Source: Ascoidea asiatica
Taxonomy: Eukaryota; Ascomycota; Saccharomycetes; Ascoideales; Ascoideaceae
DNA: 64,000 nucleotides
Direction: 5' to 3'
Assembly: GCA_001600695.1 (NCBI GenBank)
Contig: BCKQ01000009.1
Span: 372,001 to 436,000, forward strand
The translations under genes were made by a program, and so were the position numbers. Positions 41,125-50,812 of this stretch are shown in pieces. The number at the start of each line of letters is the position of its first letter. Within the stretch, counting starts at the first letter, position 1. Below the pieces are notes generated by a model that saw nothing but the letters and a program-made list of their open reading frames with translations, did not search any database and was not told the DNA's origin.

Positions 41125-43785
41125 ATGGATCAATCCAAAGTCAATCAGGATTCAAATTTCAATTCCAGTTCTGGTTCAAACAACAGCAATAAGAATAAGA
41201 ATAACAATAGCAATAATAATGATAATCTCAATAATGATAACAATGAATATGATTATGAATACTTTAGTAATGAAAATATAATTAATTTATCAGATTTAAA
41301 CTCAAATTCAAATTCAAGAAATATTCTATTTGATAAATTATTCAATCAATTATTTTCAAATGGTTATTGTATTTTATCAAATTTAAATCATTTAATATCT
41401 TTTAATTCAGAATTAGATAAGAAAAATTTAAATTTAAATGATAACTTATTTAATTTTTTAAATATTATTTCAAATAATAATTCAAATAATGATTCAAATA
41501 ATGATTCAAATAATAATTCAAATAATAATTCAAATAATGATTTTTCTACTCAAAATTCATCAGATTTGTCAAAACTTTTTAATCTTGAAACCATTTCATC
41601 AAATTTCAATGGACTTTATAAATTAAATAATAATCAAAATCTTTTACTTTATTCTCAATCAAATAATAATAATAATATGTCTGATAAAACTGATAAAATT
41701 GAAGAAAATGAAAATAATTTGTATCTTAACTTACTCAATAAATCTTCGAATCAAATTTATCAAAATGATAAAAATAATAATAATAATAATAGTATAATTC
41801 AATTAAATAATTTATTTAGTTCTTTTAAAAATTTTTCAAATAACTTAATTGATTTACTATTTAATATTTCAAATATCAATAATTCATTATATTCTCCATT
41901 ATTTGAAAATTCATTCAACAATTATAATGATTTATCAATAATCTATTCAAATTCAACTTCTGATTCAAATTCAAAGTCAACTACTATCACTAATAACAAT
42001 AATTTATCTTTTTTTTCTTTATTTTATACAAATAATTTGAATTCAATTAATTTATCTTTAAATTCAAATAAAAAGAAAAGAATAAAATTCAAAATTTCAA
42101 ATAAAAGTCAAAATTACTTAATTCTTTCAATTGGTGATTTATTTCAATTAATTTCAAATAATTTCTATGTAAATAATTTGAATCAAATTAACTTTAGTAT
42201 TAATAATAATAATAATAAGGAAAATAATTCTTTTATCTTAAAATTTAATAAATATATTAATTTGAATATAAATTTAAATTTAAATAATGTTTTATTCAAA
42301 AAAATCATTCAAAATTTCAATGAATTTAAATATAATTATCCAAATTATTTAAAAATAATTGAAAAAAGACAAAATTTCAATCAATTTGAGAATTATAATA
42401 AACCTAATGAAAACAATGATAATAATATAAATGACAATCGAATTGATTATAAAAGCAATCTTTTATTCTCAATATTCCTCAAAAAGTCAGATAATAAAGA
42501 TAGATCCCCAAATATATTAAATGGAAATTTGATTTTTTATAAAAGATTATTAGAATTTACTTCTCAAAACAATGAAAATCAAAATTTAGGAACTTCATCT
42601 TCATTTCATAATATTTATTTTCATATTTTTAATAAATCTTTGAAATTAAAAATCAACTCATTTTATAAAACTAAAATTGAAAATTTTTTACTCAAAATCA
42701 ATAAGTTGAATAAATTATTCATAAACTTAGATAATTTATTATATACTCATTTTTTGAATCATATAAATCTACCAAATTTATCAACTTTATTACTTCAAAT
42801 TTCAGATATCTTAAATGCAAATTGTACTTTATTAAATATTTGGCAAATTTTAACTATTTTTCCAAATTCTTTCAAAATTTTGAAGATCGTACCTTCTTCC
42901 ACAAATAGTTATAAGATTAATTTACCAAATAATTTATCTTTATTAAATTTTAATAAAATATTAATTAAAAGAAAAACTTTATTCAATGAGAACTTAATAA
43001 ATTTTATTAACAATTTGAAAATTAAAATTAATTATAATGAAGAAAATAAAGATATAGAATGTCTTGAAATAAATATAAAAGAATTTGATAAATTTCAAAA
43101 TTATTTTGAAAATTTGGATCCAATTATTCATGAAATTCAAGATAATTCTGAAAATCATTCAAGAAGAAAACTTACTTTTGATAAAGAATCTTTAAAGAAA
43201 AAGAATCAAGAATTCAAAAAACAAAAATTGAATACAAATTTAAATAATAATTTATCTAATAATTTAATAGATTTAAAAAACTCTAAAAAAAATTCCAAAT
43301 CAGAAATTGAAGTTGAACTTTCTCAAATATCAAATAAAAAACTATCTGTATTAGAGAGAATCAAATTAAAGAAGAAATTAAAAGATCAAAAAGAAAAGGA
43401 ATTAATAAAAACTTATTCAAATAGTACATTAGAGAAAAAATCTTTGGACACATTGAAATATGATAATTTTTTAAAAGGAAAATTAAAATCAATTTTCAAT
43501 ATATTATATATGATGGATTATAATAAGCCTTATTCTATTGACTCTTTAGTATTAAAAATCATTGATAGTTCAGTCACAACTTCTTTGAGTCATAAAGAAT
43601 CAAAAGATATAATCAATTTAATTAACTTTAAATTACCTGATAATGTTTTCAAAATATCTCAATTCACTGATGGAAGATTGAATAATAATAAAAATAAAGA
43701 TGTTATAAGAGATGAAGGTGTTCGAATTGTTCAATTCAACTTTTATAATAAAAGGGAAGAAATTTTACAATTATTAGAGAAATGA
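41125..43785 (+). CDS. TAH11: Replication licensing factor Cdt1/Tah11
   Basis: 886 codons from the first ATG at 41125; the longer open frame starts at a TTG three codons upstream and is not used. The N-terminal half is Asn/Ser-rich. A central domain contains LLQISDILNANCTLLNIWQI followed by LTIFPNSFKIL (about residues 550-590), matching the Cdt1 pattern in which a helix precedes a conserved Leu-x-Pro-x-x-Phe segment. The C-terminus has the Cdt1-like LSVLERIKLKKKLK and a winged-helix-like domain to the end (about 755-886). Cdt1 loads Mcm2-7 onto origins with ORC and Cdc6. The protein is much longer than S. cerevisiae Tah11 (604 aa) because of low-complexity insertions. An MCB box lies in the promoter. 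It converges on the DYN3-like gene with 35 bp between stops. Confidence 0.82.
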   Translation: MDQSKVNQDSNFNSSSGSNNSNKNKNNNSNNNDNLNNDNNEYDYEYFSNENIINLSDLNSNSNSRNILFDKLFNQLFSNGYCILSNLNHLISFNSELDKKNLNLNDNLFNFLNIISNNNSNNDSNNDSNNNSNNNSNNDFSTQNSSDLSKLFNLETISSNFNGLYKLNNNQNLLLYSQSNNNNNMSDKTDKIEENENNLYLNLLNKSSNQIYQNDKNNNNNNSIIQLNNLFSSFKNFSNNLIDLLFNISNINNSLYSPLFENSFNNYNDLSIIYSNSTSDSNSKSTTITNNNNLSFFSLFYTNNLNSINLSLNSNKKKRIKFKISNKSQNYLILSIGDLFQLISNNFYVNNLNQINFSINNNNNKENNSFILKFNKYINLNINLNLNNVLFKKIIQNFNEFKYNYPNYLKIIEKRQNFNQFENYNKPNENNDNNINDNRIDYKSNLLFSIFLKKSDNKDRSPNILNGNLIFYKRLLEFTSQNNENQNLGTSSSFHNIYFHIFNKSLKLKINSFYKTKIENFLLKINKLNKLFINLDNLLYTHFLNHINLPNLSTLLLQISDILNANCTLLNIWQILTIFPNSFKILKIVPSSTNSYKINLPNNLSLLNFNKILIKRKTLFNENLINFINNLKIKINYNEENKDIECLEINIKEFDKFQNYFENLDPIIHEIQDNSENHSRRKLTFDKESLKKKNQEFKKQKLNTNLNNNLSNNLIDLKNSKKNSKSEIEVELSQISNKKLSVLERIKLKKKLKDQKEKELIKTYSNSTLEKKSLDTLKYDNFLKGKLKSIFNILYMMDYNKPYSIDSLVLKIIDSSVTTSLSHKESKDIINLINFKLPDNVFKISQFTDGRLNNNKNKDVIRDEGVRIVQFNFYNKREEILQLLEK

Positions 43786-43820
43786 AATCATTAAAAGTAT
43801 AAAATATATTGTATATTATA

Positions 43821-45989
43821 TTATTCAGTATTAGTTTGATTTTTTTTTAATAAATTTTGAAAAAAATCTGTAAGAACTTCTTTTTGACTTTCTTCACTGA
43901 TCATACTATTATTCGGAGTGTTTAATATAGAATTAGATTGAGATCTTGATTTATTAATTAAATTTTGAAATTGAGTTGAATCTTTAGTAGAATTTGAGAA
44001 TTCATTTCTTAAACGTTGTAATGCCAGTTGATTTTCACCTTGATTTATAATTCCTGTTAAATTTTTTGATTTATTAATATTACTCATATTTGCATCAACA
44101 TCATTCTGAGAATAACTATTTTCTTGATCATTTTCAGTTTGAGAGAAGGAAGAAGAAGCAGATAATGGAGTTGTTGAATTCAAATCATGAGCACTGAAAT
44201 TATTAGAGATATTATTAGCGATTGAAGACTTTTTTCTTTGATTTTTAGAATTAAGATGAAGAGATAAAAATTGTTGAAAGCTTAAATCAATATTATCATT
44301 ATTTAAGGGTATATCTATGGTTTCTATTTGATTGATATCTGTTGAGTTTGCATCAATAAACTCTTCATCCAGGCTTTCTGAATTATAGTCATTATTATCA
44401 TCATCGTCATCATCATTATCACTATTATTATTAACATCATTATTATTATTGGAAAATTCCATTGAAGATAAAATTGATTTATTTAATTTTTTCAAAAAAA
44501 GATTAAATTTTATAGGAGAATCTTTATCTGAAATATTTTGAAATGTAGTATTATATAAGACTTGAAATTTATTAAAATTTAATAAATTAAAAGTATGTAA
44601 AGATTTTATTTTATTCCAAGAATCAAAACCCATTGGAATTAATAAATTTGAAGGAATTAATAAATTTGGATTAATTAAATTTCTATTATTAAAATTAATT
44701 CTTTTAATATTATTGTTATTGTTATTATTATTATTATTGTTATTATTATAGATGTTTGCAATATTTGTAGAATTTGTAAAAATTGAAATAATTAATTGTA
44801 ATAAAATTGATTGATTTAAATTATTTAGAGCTAAATTCTTTTGAGATTGAAAAAGGGATAAATATAATAATGAAGAAGAATGTTTTAAAGAAATTAATCT
44901 TAATAAAGATTGAATATAATCCATAATTTCTTGATTTATTGATTCAAATTGTAATGAATTGTCAAATATTAATAATATTAATAAATTTAAAGATAATGGT
45001 AAATCACATTCACCTTTATTCAAAGGTAATAAATCATCTATGTCAGTAGAATTAGAATTAGAATTTGAATTAGAATTAGGATTTATGCTATTGTTTTTGT
45101 TATTGTCATTATTATAATTGAAATTATTAGAAGATAAATAATTTGAAGAATTTAATTGAAACAAAAGTTTTAAAATATCATTATTACTATTTTTATTTTC
45201 ATTTGAATTATTATTAAAGATTAAATTTAAAAAAATCAAAATATTTAATAAATTTTGAATAATTTTAAAATCATTATTATAATTATTATTATTATTATTA
45301 TTAAAATTATCAAAATTAGGTGAATCTTGATTAGAAGAAGTTAAATTATCATTATTTAATTTAATTATTGGTATAATTAATAAATCATTAAAATTTAAAT
45401 TTTGTAATGATAATTTTAATAAATTTGAATATTTTAAAAGACTATTAAGTGATATTATATTTTTTTCATTATTTAAAGGTAAAGTATAAATATTTAAATG
45501 TGATAAATTTGAATTGACAGAAGAGTTATTGATATTATTGTTCATAATATTGTTCATAATATCTATATTATTATTATCATTATTATTGTTTATATTTGTA
45601 TTAATATTATAATTGTAGGAGATATAAGTATAACCTAAAGAAAATTCATTAGGTATTAAATAACCATTATTTTCGGATTTATCATTAATACTGGTAGAGT
45701 TATTAATGTTTTGATTATTACCATTTAAATTATCAAAATTAGATGAAGATATTGTTGAATTTGAGACCTTTATGTTATAATTTGTAGAATATTGATTTAT
45801 TAAGTAATTATTTATTATTGTTTTTTGATCTTGAGAAGAACCTCCTATGAGAAGAATAGTTTTATCTTCTAAAGGTAAAGATCTTGTATTTGTATTCCCA
45901 TTAGGATTTGTATTGTTGGAATTATTGGAGTTTATATTTGAATAAGAAACAGATTCCAATAATTTGCCCCATGCTCCTTTGTTTGACAT
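43821..45989 (-). CDS. DYN3: Dynein light intermediate chain, Dyn3-like
   Basis: 722 codons from the ATG at 45989; the frame extends to a GTG 20 codons upstream, which is not a plausible start. It opens MSNKGAWGKLLESV, like the start of fungal dynein light intermediate chains. A Ras-like strand TILLIGGSSQDQKT (44-57) stands where the P-loop would be, but the Gly before Lys-Thr is Gln, so nucleotide binding is doubtful. Later motifs also fit the family: a helix YIQSLLRLISLKHSSSLLYL and the segment NLLIPMGFDSWNKIKSLHTF, matching the IPxGWD block of LICs. The Asn/Ser-rich C-terminus is disordered. The protein would link the heavy-chain tail of DYN1 to cargo or cortex factors. Long Asn insertions explain why it exceeds S. 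cerevisiae Dyn3 (312 aa). Confidence 0.75.
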   Translation of the reverse strand: MSNKGAWGKLLESVSYSNINSNNSNNTNPNGNTNTRSLPLEDKTILLIGGSSQDQKTIINNYLINQYSTNYNIKVSNSTISSSNFDNLNGNNQNINNSTSINDKSENNGYLIPNEFSLGYTYISYNYNINTNINNNNDNNNIDIMNNIMNNNINNSSVNSNLSHLNIYTLPLNNEKNIISLNSLLKYSNLLKLSLQNLNFNDLLIIPIIKLNNDNLTSSNQDSPNFDNFNNNNNNNYNNDFKIIQNLLNILIFLNLIFNNNSNENKNSNNDILKLLFQLNSSNYLSSNNFNYNNDNNKNNSINPNSNSNSNSNSTDIDDLLPLNKGECDLPLSLNLLILLIFDNSLQFESINQEIMDYIQSLLRLISLKHSSSLLYLSLFQSQKNLALNNLNQSILLQLIISIFTNSTNIANIYNNNNNNNNNNNNNIKRINFNNRNLINPNLLIPSNLLIPMGFDSWNKIKSLHTFNLLNFNKFQVLYNTTFQNISDKDSPIKFNLFLKKLNKSILSSMEFSNNNNDVNNNSDNDDDDDDNNDYNSESLDEEFIDANSTDINQIETIDIPLNNDNIDLSFQQFLSLHLNSKNQRKKSSIANNISNNFSAHDLNSTTPLSASSSFSQTENDQENSYSQNDVDANMSNINKSKNLTGIINQGENQLALQRLRNEFSNSTKDSTQFQNLINKSRSQSNSILNTPNNSMISEESQKEVLTDFFQNLLKKNQTNTE

Positions 45990-47877
45990 AATATGAAGGT
46001 ATGAAGATGAGAGATTACTTTTTTGAGAAAATAAACAAATAGTCGTCACTATGATTGAAAACTATGGATTTATTTTATTAAATGATTTGATATTTTTTGA
46101 TAATAATCTTTTAATTGATAAACTGGATGTTCTTAATCAAATTATTCAATTTCAAAAAGATATATCCAAAATTCAAAAAGTTTAGATTTGTTTAATTAAA
46201 ATGTCAACAATCAAACTTAAAGTTTCTGCCCGCATTGAACCCGTGCGAATGGCTCAAACCAAAGAAATGGATGCACCCGCAGTTCTGGTTTTATACTTAT
46301 TTTTCTAATTTAAATATTATTATTCCTAAATTATGCCACCAAACGTAGACCGAGTATTATCTTATCAAATTATTGTCAAACTATTGTTAAGTTAGATATA
46401 ATTTAGAATTGAAATCAAACGAAATTTTGGATGCTCAGTTTTTCTAAGAAGAAAGAAAGAAAAAAAAAAGTTATGAGTTTATATCTTTCATAATTGATTG
46501 GATATTTTATATGATTCACTGTTGAAATGAAAAAAGTTTTTTAACTAATTATTGCAAAGCTGAATTCATAACAAAATTATTTAAAGTGATATAACTCAAA
46601 TAGTTTTTATACTCAAAACATTCAATAAAAAGTTATAAAAACAAGTAGAAGTCTTAAAAACTTTGGTATTTTAAAACCTTGCTATAGTTTTTTTTTTTTT
46701 TTTGTATATAATAAGTCCATAAATGGAAAGGAAATTGACTGAAATTGAACAAAAGAATGTCACCAGAATAAATTAGAATTAACAAAAAAAGCCTATAATT
46801 GAATAGTAAATAATTCAGCATAATACCAATAATCAATGATAATTGGCTTATTCTTCATCCTTGAATATTCTCTTTGAATGCGTGAAACAAATCTTAGAAA
46901 TTCATCAAGTTCATTAATGATTGGCGGTTAAAGCTACCATTGATGAATATTTCTTGAAATACAAAAAAAAACAGTAAGTAAATATATTATCTCATTTGAA
47001 ATAAGCGTTAATTTGAATATAAACTGGGGTTAATTGTTTTTTTTATTTCTACTGATAGAAGATAATGATATTCTACAGTTCAATAGATGAGATGAGCATG
47101 ATGTAAATAGATCTTGTTTCAAAATCTATCGATCTACCTCTAGTTCAATTTTGATTTTTTAGGGCTTTCAAACTAAATTGAATTAAATGAAACAGAAAAT
47201 GAAATTGAAGAATCTTAAAAACGTTTAAATGAAACAATCAAGGAATAAATCAGGGAATAAGTTGGGTTTTACTTACGTTTAAATAAATGACTTCTTTTTA
47301 AACTATTTAATAAATTGAGGAAAATAATTATTTTTAAAATATTCACTTCATTCAAGGATAAATTATTACATTATTAGATTATTAATGTAATAAGCTAATA
47401 AATTAATAATCAATAATCAGGTTAGATTACATTTTGCCATGGATTATAAATGACATAATTACTACTTTAGTAGTAGTAATTAATATTATTTGAGATAATG
47501 AAATTAAACAATATTTATTAATTATTATTTATTATTTATTAATTGATTATCAATAATTAATTGTGATGATTTAGTACTGTATTTCCTAAATAAATTAAAT
47601 CTTCTATATTTGATAGATAGATCTCATTCATGGATCTTATTCATAGATCTTATTCATGGATCTTATCGATAGATCTGAGAGATTTATCTCATAGATAAAG
47701 TAGAATTCAATAATAATATCAGTATAAATAGATTCAAAAGATAAAATATATATAATTGAAATGATTTCTTTTGATTTTAAATTGCAATCTGAGAAATATA
47801 TTCGATATACAATATACAATATACATAATTGAGTAATATTGAATATAATAATAATAACAATAATAATAATAAAAACA
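45990..47877. other. 1.9 kb intergenic region DYN3-like / GTPase 1
   Basis: Divergent promoter region. It holds a 44-codon ATG frame at 46051-46185 and a minus-strand coding-like stretch at 46793-46927 (see findings), several A/T homopolymers (16 T near 46690), and repeated GGATCTTAT/AGATCTTAT units around 47631-47671. No complete gene is supported. Confidence 0.6.
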
Positions 47878-48789
47878 ATGGAGAAAAGAATTTTAGTTAT
47901 TGGAGAAGAAGGTTGTGGTAAAACAACATTAATAAGAAAATATTTTGGTGTAATAGATGATGATGATGATGACTTAGATCATCATAATAATAATAATAAT
48001 AATAATAATAGTAATAAGACATTTAAGTATATACCAATTGATGAGAATTTAATAATAGAAATTGAAAAAGAATATAAGAAAAATTTAGATATTTCAATAA
48101 ATTCAACAAAAGAAAATTTAAATTTAAAAATCATAGATATAAAATCATTTAATTTTGATAAAATTAATTCTGAGAATAATATTTTAAGAAATCCATATAA
48201 TAAATTTATTTTAAATTCATATGATTTAATAATTTTATGTTTTAAAGAAAATAATCCAATTTCATTTAATTTAATTTTAAAAATTTTTAATATAAATAAA
48301 TTTATAAATAAATTTGGTTATGGAAATTTATATAAAATTCCAATATTATTAGTTTCTATAAAAAATAATAATAAATTTATTACTACCAATGAAATTTCAA
48401 ATATAAATTATAAACTTTTAAATGAAAAAATTGGATCTTTTAAATTTTTTAAAATTGATTTAAATGAAATTAATAGTTCAAATAATATAAATAATTTATT
48501 TAATGAATCAATAAAAATATTATTAATTAAAGATAAATTAATCAAATCAAAATGTGAAAAATCGAATATTTATAATAAATTTCAATTATCTTTTAAAAAT
48601 TCAATAAATTTAATAAAATTAAAATATTTAATTAAAGATAAATATAAAAACCATTCATCATCAAATTTAACAAGTTATACTGATACTCATAGTAACAATG
48701 ATAGTAATGACAATAAGATATTCAATAAAATATTCAATAAAGAAATTAATCATTCTATTAGGAACCAATATACAAATATACAAATATAG
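47878..48789 (+). CDS. Divergent Rho-like GTPase paralogue 1 (lacks CaaX)
   Basis: 303 codons from the ATG that gives MEKRILVIGEEGCGKTTLIR; an upstream TTG extension is only A/T repeat. The P-loop GEEGCGKT is at 9-16. An Asp/His/Asn insertion follows, then YIPIDENLIIEIEKEYKKNL where Rho proteins have the effector loop. The DTAGQ motif is replaced by DIKSF; the helix LRNPYNKFILNSYDLIILCF matches the Rho LRPLSYPxSDVILICF block; the base-recognition TKxD is lost (LLVSIKNNN); and the EC/TSA motif is lost. The C-terminus has a 60-residue extension without a prenylation box. It shares this layout with the gene at 50813, so the two are paralogues. P-loop kept but other G motifs lost suggests altered or no GTP cycling. 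Confidence 0.72.
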   Translation: MEKRILVIGEEGCGKTTLIRKYFGVIDDDDDDLDHHNNNNNNNNSNKTFKYIPIDENLIIEIEKEYKKNLDISINSTKENLNLKIIDIKSFNFDKINSENNILRNPYNKFILNSYDLIILCFKENNPISFNLILKIFNINKFINKFGYGNLYKIPILLVSIKNNNKFITTNEISNINYKLLNEKIGSFKFFKIDLNEINSSNNINNLFNESIKILLIKDKLIKSKCEKSNIYNKFQLSFKNSINLIKLKYLIKDKYKNHSSSNLTSYTDTHSNNDSNDNKIFNKIFNKEINHSIRNQYTNIQI

Positions 48790-49119
48790 TATAACTATTT
48801 AATTTAATAAGAAAAATAAAATGGATTATTGGCTTTATTCAATGTACCTTTTTCTATTGAAATTTCTTTTAAATCATCTAATGTCATATTGAAAGACTTC
48901 TGGTATTAATAAACAATCTTATTCTTATCTATTGTAGACAAAGTTGTAAGAATATTAGAAATATATTCTATATTGTAAGTATATTTTGAATATTCAGTAT
49001 TTGATTTTCAAATCTTAGATTTTTATTATCAATTGGAAGATAATTAGAAATTTCAAATGATTTTATAATTGTAACTTGATTTATATTTTTTTTTTGTATT
49101 CAATAAACATTTTAAAAAT

Positions 49120-49930
49120 CTATACCTTTTTTCTAGAATATAATTGATTTTGATGATTTTCTAATTCTTTTGGCCAAATATTTAAAATATTAAAATAATT
49201 CACACCCAAAAATTTGAGGAAGTGACTAGAATATGGGGGTGACATGAGTAAAAACATAACTTTATTTTTTTTAGTCAATTCTATAATAGGAAATGATACA
49301 TCAATAAACTATATTAGCTAGTGTTCTTTTTATATTTTTGTATTTTTTTCACAAATTCAAAAAAACAAATTTTAAAGATTTCTGTATTTATCAAACCAGT
49401 TTTTGTATTGGTCACAGTTCAATTTTCTCTTTATTTCAGATTTAAAAATGATTGTTAGTTTCAATTGAACTTCAGTAGCAGATATACATTAAAACCTGCT
49501 TGTTATAAACCCCTTGAGTTTAATAAGCTTGATTTTGGAATTTGATTTAGTCAAATTTTATCCAATATCAATGAAAATGCCTATTTCTTCCATAAGATCT
49601 GAGTAAAATGTCATTATGCTTTGCTCCTGGGCAGCTTGAAAAAGTTAAGCATCCATCAAAGTTATCTTTAATATATCTTTTTTTAATTTTCTCAAAGTTT
49701 TTTTGATTATGAAATATTGAGTTGAAAATATTTTCAACATCTTTGAAAGAAATTGAAAAATTATATTGTACAAATGAAATACTAAATTGAAGAAATTCAA
49801 ATTTTTCTCAATCATTTGATATTTTTATGCTACAACTTTTTTTTCATAAGTTTGTATTTCTCCTTTACATATATTTATTCTTCTGGTTCTCTCAAATTTC
49901 TTGATAGCAGCAGTATTTCCAGCAGTCCTT
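49120..49930 (-). pseudogene. Decayed pogo/Fot1-type DDE transposase
   Basis: Reading the minus strand from 49620 to 49120 in one frame gives protein-like sequence broken by at least seven stop codons. Recognisable blocks in the family order are CISATEVQLKLTIIFKS (the transposase block with AxG...PPxIIFKG), KNWFDKY, then FIDVSFPIIELTKKNKVMFL with LMSPPYSSHFLKFLGVNYF (codons in 49175-49308). The last block matches the DDE_1 pattern LPPHSSHxLQPLDVxxFxPLK. The third catalytic Asp (of LDV) reads Gly here. A further stretch at about 49830-49930, in another frame, contains GNTAAIKKFERTRR, compatible with the N-terminal HTH. It was part of a Tc1/mariner-superfamily (pogo or Cirt-like) DNA transposon and is clearly inactive. 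Family is inferred from remembered motif patterns. Confidence 0.68.
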
Positions 49931-50136
49931 TGAAAACTTCAATGTGAAAGAACCATCAGTGTTCAAGACAGAATCAAAACAAACACGTGCCTTTTTGCCT
50001 GTTCAGCAATAGATATAAAACTATTGAATAATATTCATTCTTATCAGTCTTTTAATTTGTAATTGTGATCTAACAGAAATTAGATCATGACTGGTCTAAA
50101 TCTGGATTTCAATACGTAATGTTTTGTGTAATCAAT

Positions 50137-50247
50137 TAATTAATCAATTAACTACCGCACAACTATATTAATGTAATAGATTAATCAACTAATTACTAAT
50201 TAGCTAATTAACTAACTAATTAACTAATTAATTAACTAATTAATTAG
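50137..50247. repeat. TAATTA / TTAACTAAT low-complexity repeat
   Basis: Irregular tandem copies of TTAACTAATTAA and TAATCAATTAA. It might be a homeodomain-site-like cluster or simple sequence. Confidence 0.7.
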
Positions 50248-50812
50248 GAGATTATTTTCGTGTTTGTGTTGTGTTTGGGTTGTGTTTGGGTCTTAACTCC
50301 GTGATCCCTGTCTTATCTCCTTGGTCTCGGCTCGGGGACTCGTATTTTAGTGTGTTTTCTGGGTTTTGATCAAGTGAAGAATACTCCAAAAGAGTGAAAA
50401 AAGTGAAAAAAGTGTAAAGAAATGTTTATTTATTCTCCATGGCCTCAAATGAAATGAATTGTAATAAAAAGAAAAAGCAAAAGAAGCAAATAAAGATAAA
50501 GACTGCGAAATAATGCTAAAACTCAATAAAAACTAAAAATAAACCTTTGTTGCTTGTTCTTTTTTCTTCTTTTTTCCCAATTTCGACTTATCTCCATCTC
50601 TTGTTATTATTTTCTTTTCCATACTTAAGGAATCTATATTTAAACCCCATTTTTCACATATTTTTCTTATAAGAAGTATAAACAATAAGAAAAAATAATT
50701 TGAATTATGCTCAATTTGATACTGATTGATCTCAAAGAAAAAAGAGAAATATCAATATAAATAAGAGTTCAAATGGCTATTTATTTTCATCTCTAAACAT
50801 TGAATAAAGAAA

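Larger units (their letters stand above)
48790..50812. other. Region between the two GTPases with transposon debris
   Basis: 2.0 kb between the paralogues. The central part is a decayed minus-strand transposase (49120-49930). Nearer GTPase 2 lie TAATTA/TTAACTAAT low-complexity repeats (50137-50247), a GC-richer patch (about 50255-50350) and A-rich sequence forming the promoter of GTPase 2. Terminal inverted repeats of the element were not found by eye. Confidence 0.65.

Noticed and set aside
49485-49560. Sequence resembling a pogo-type terminal inverted repeat (AAAACCTGCTTGTTATAAAC)
   Set aside because: It lies inside the decayed transposase frame between two recognisable blocks, and no matching inverted copy was found nearby.
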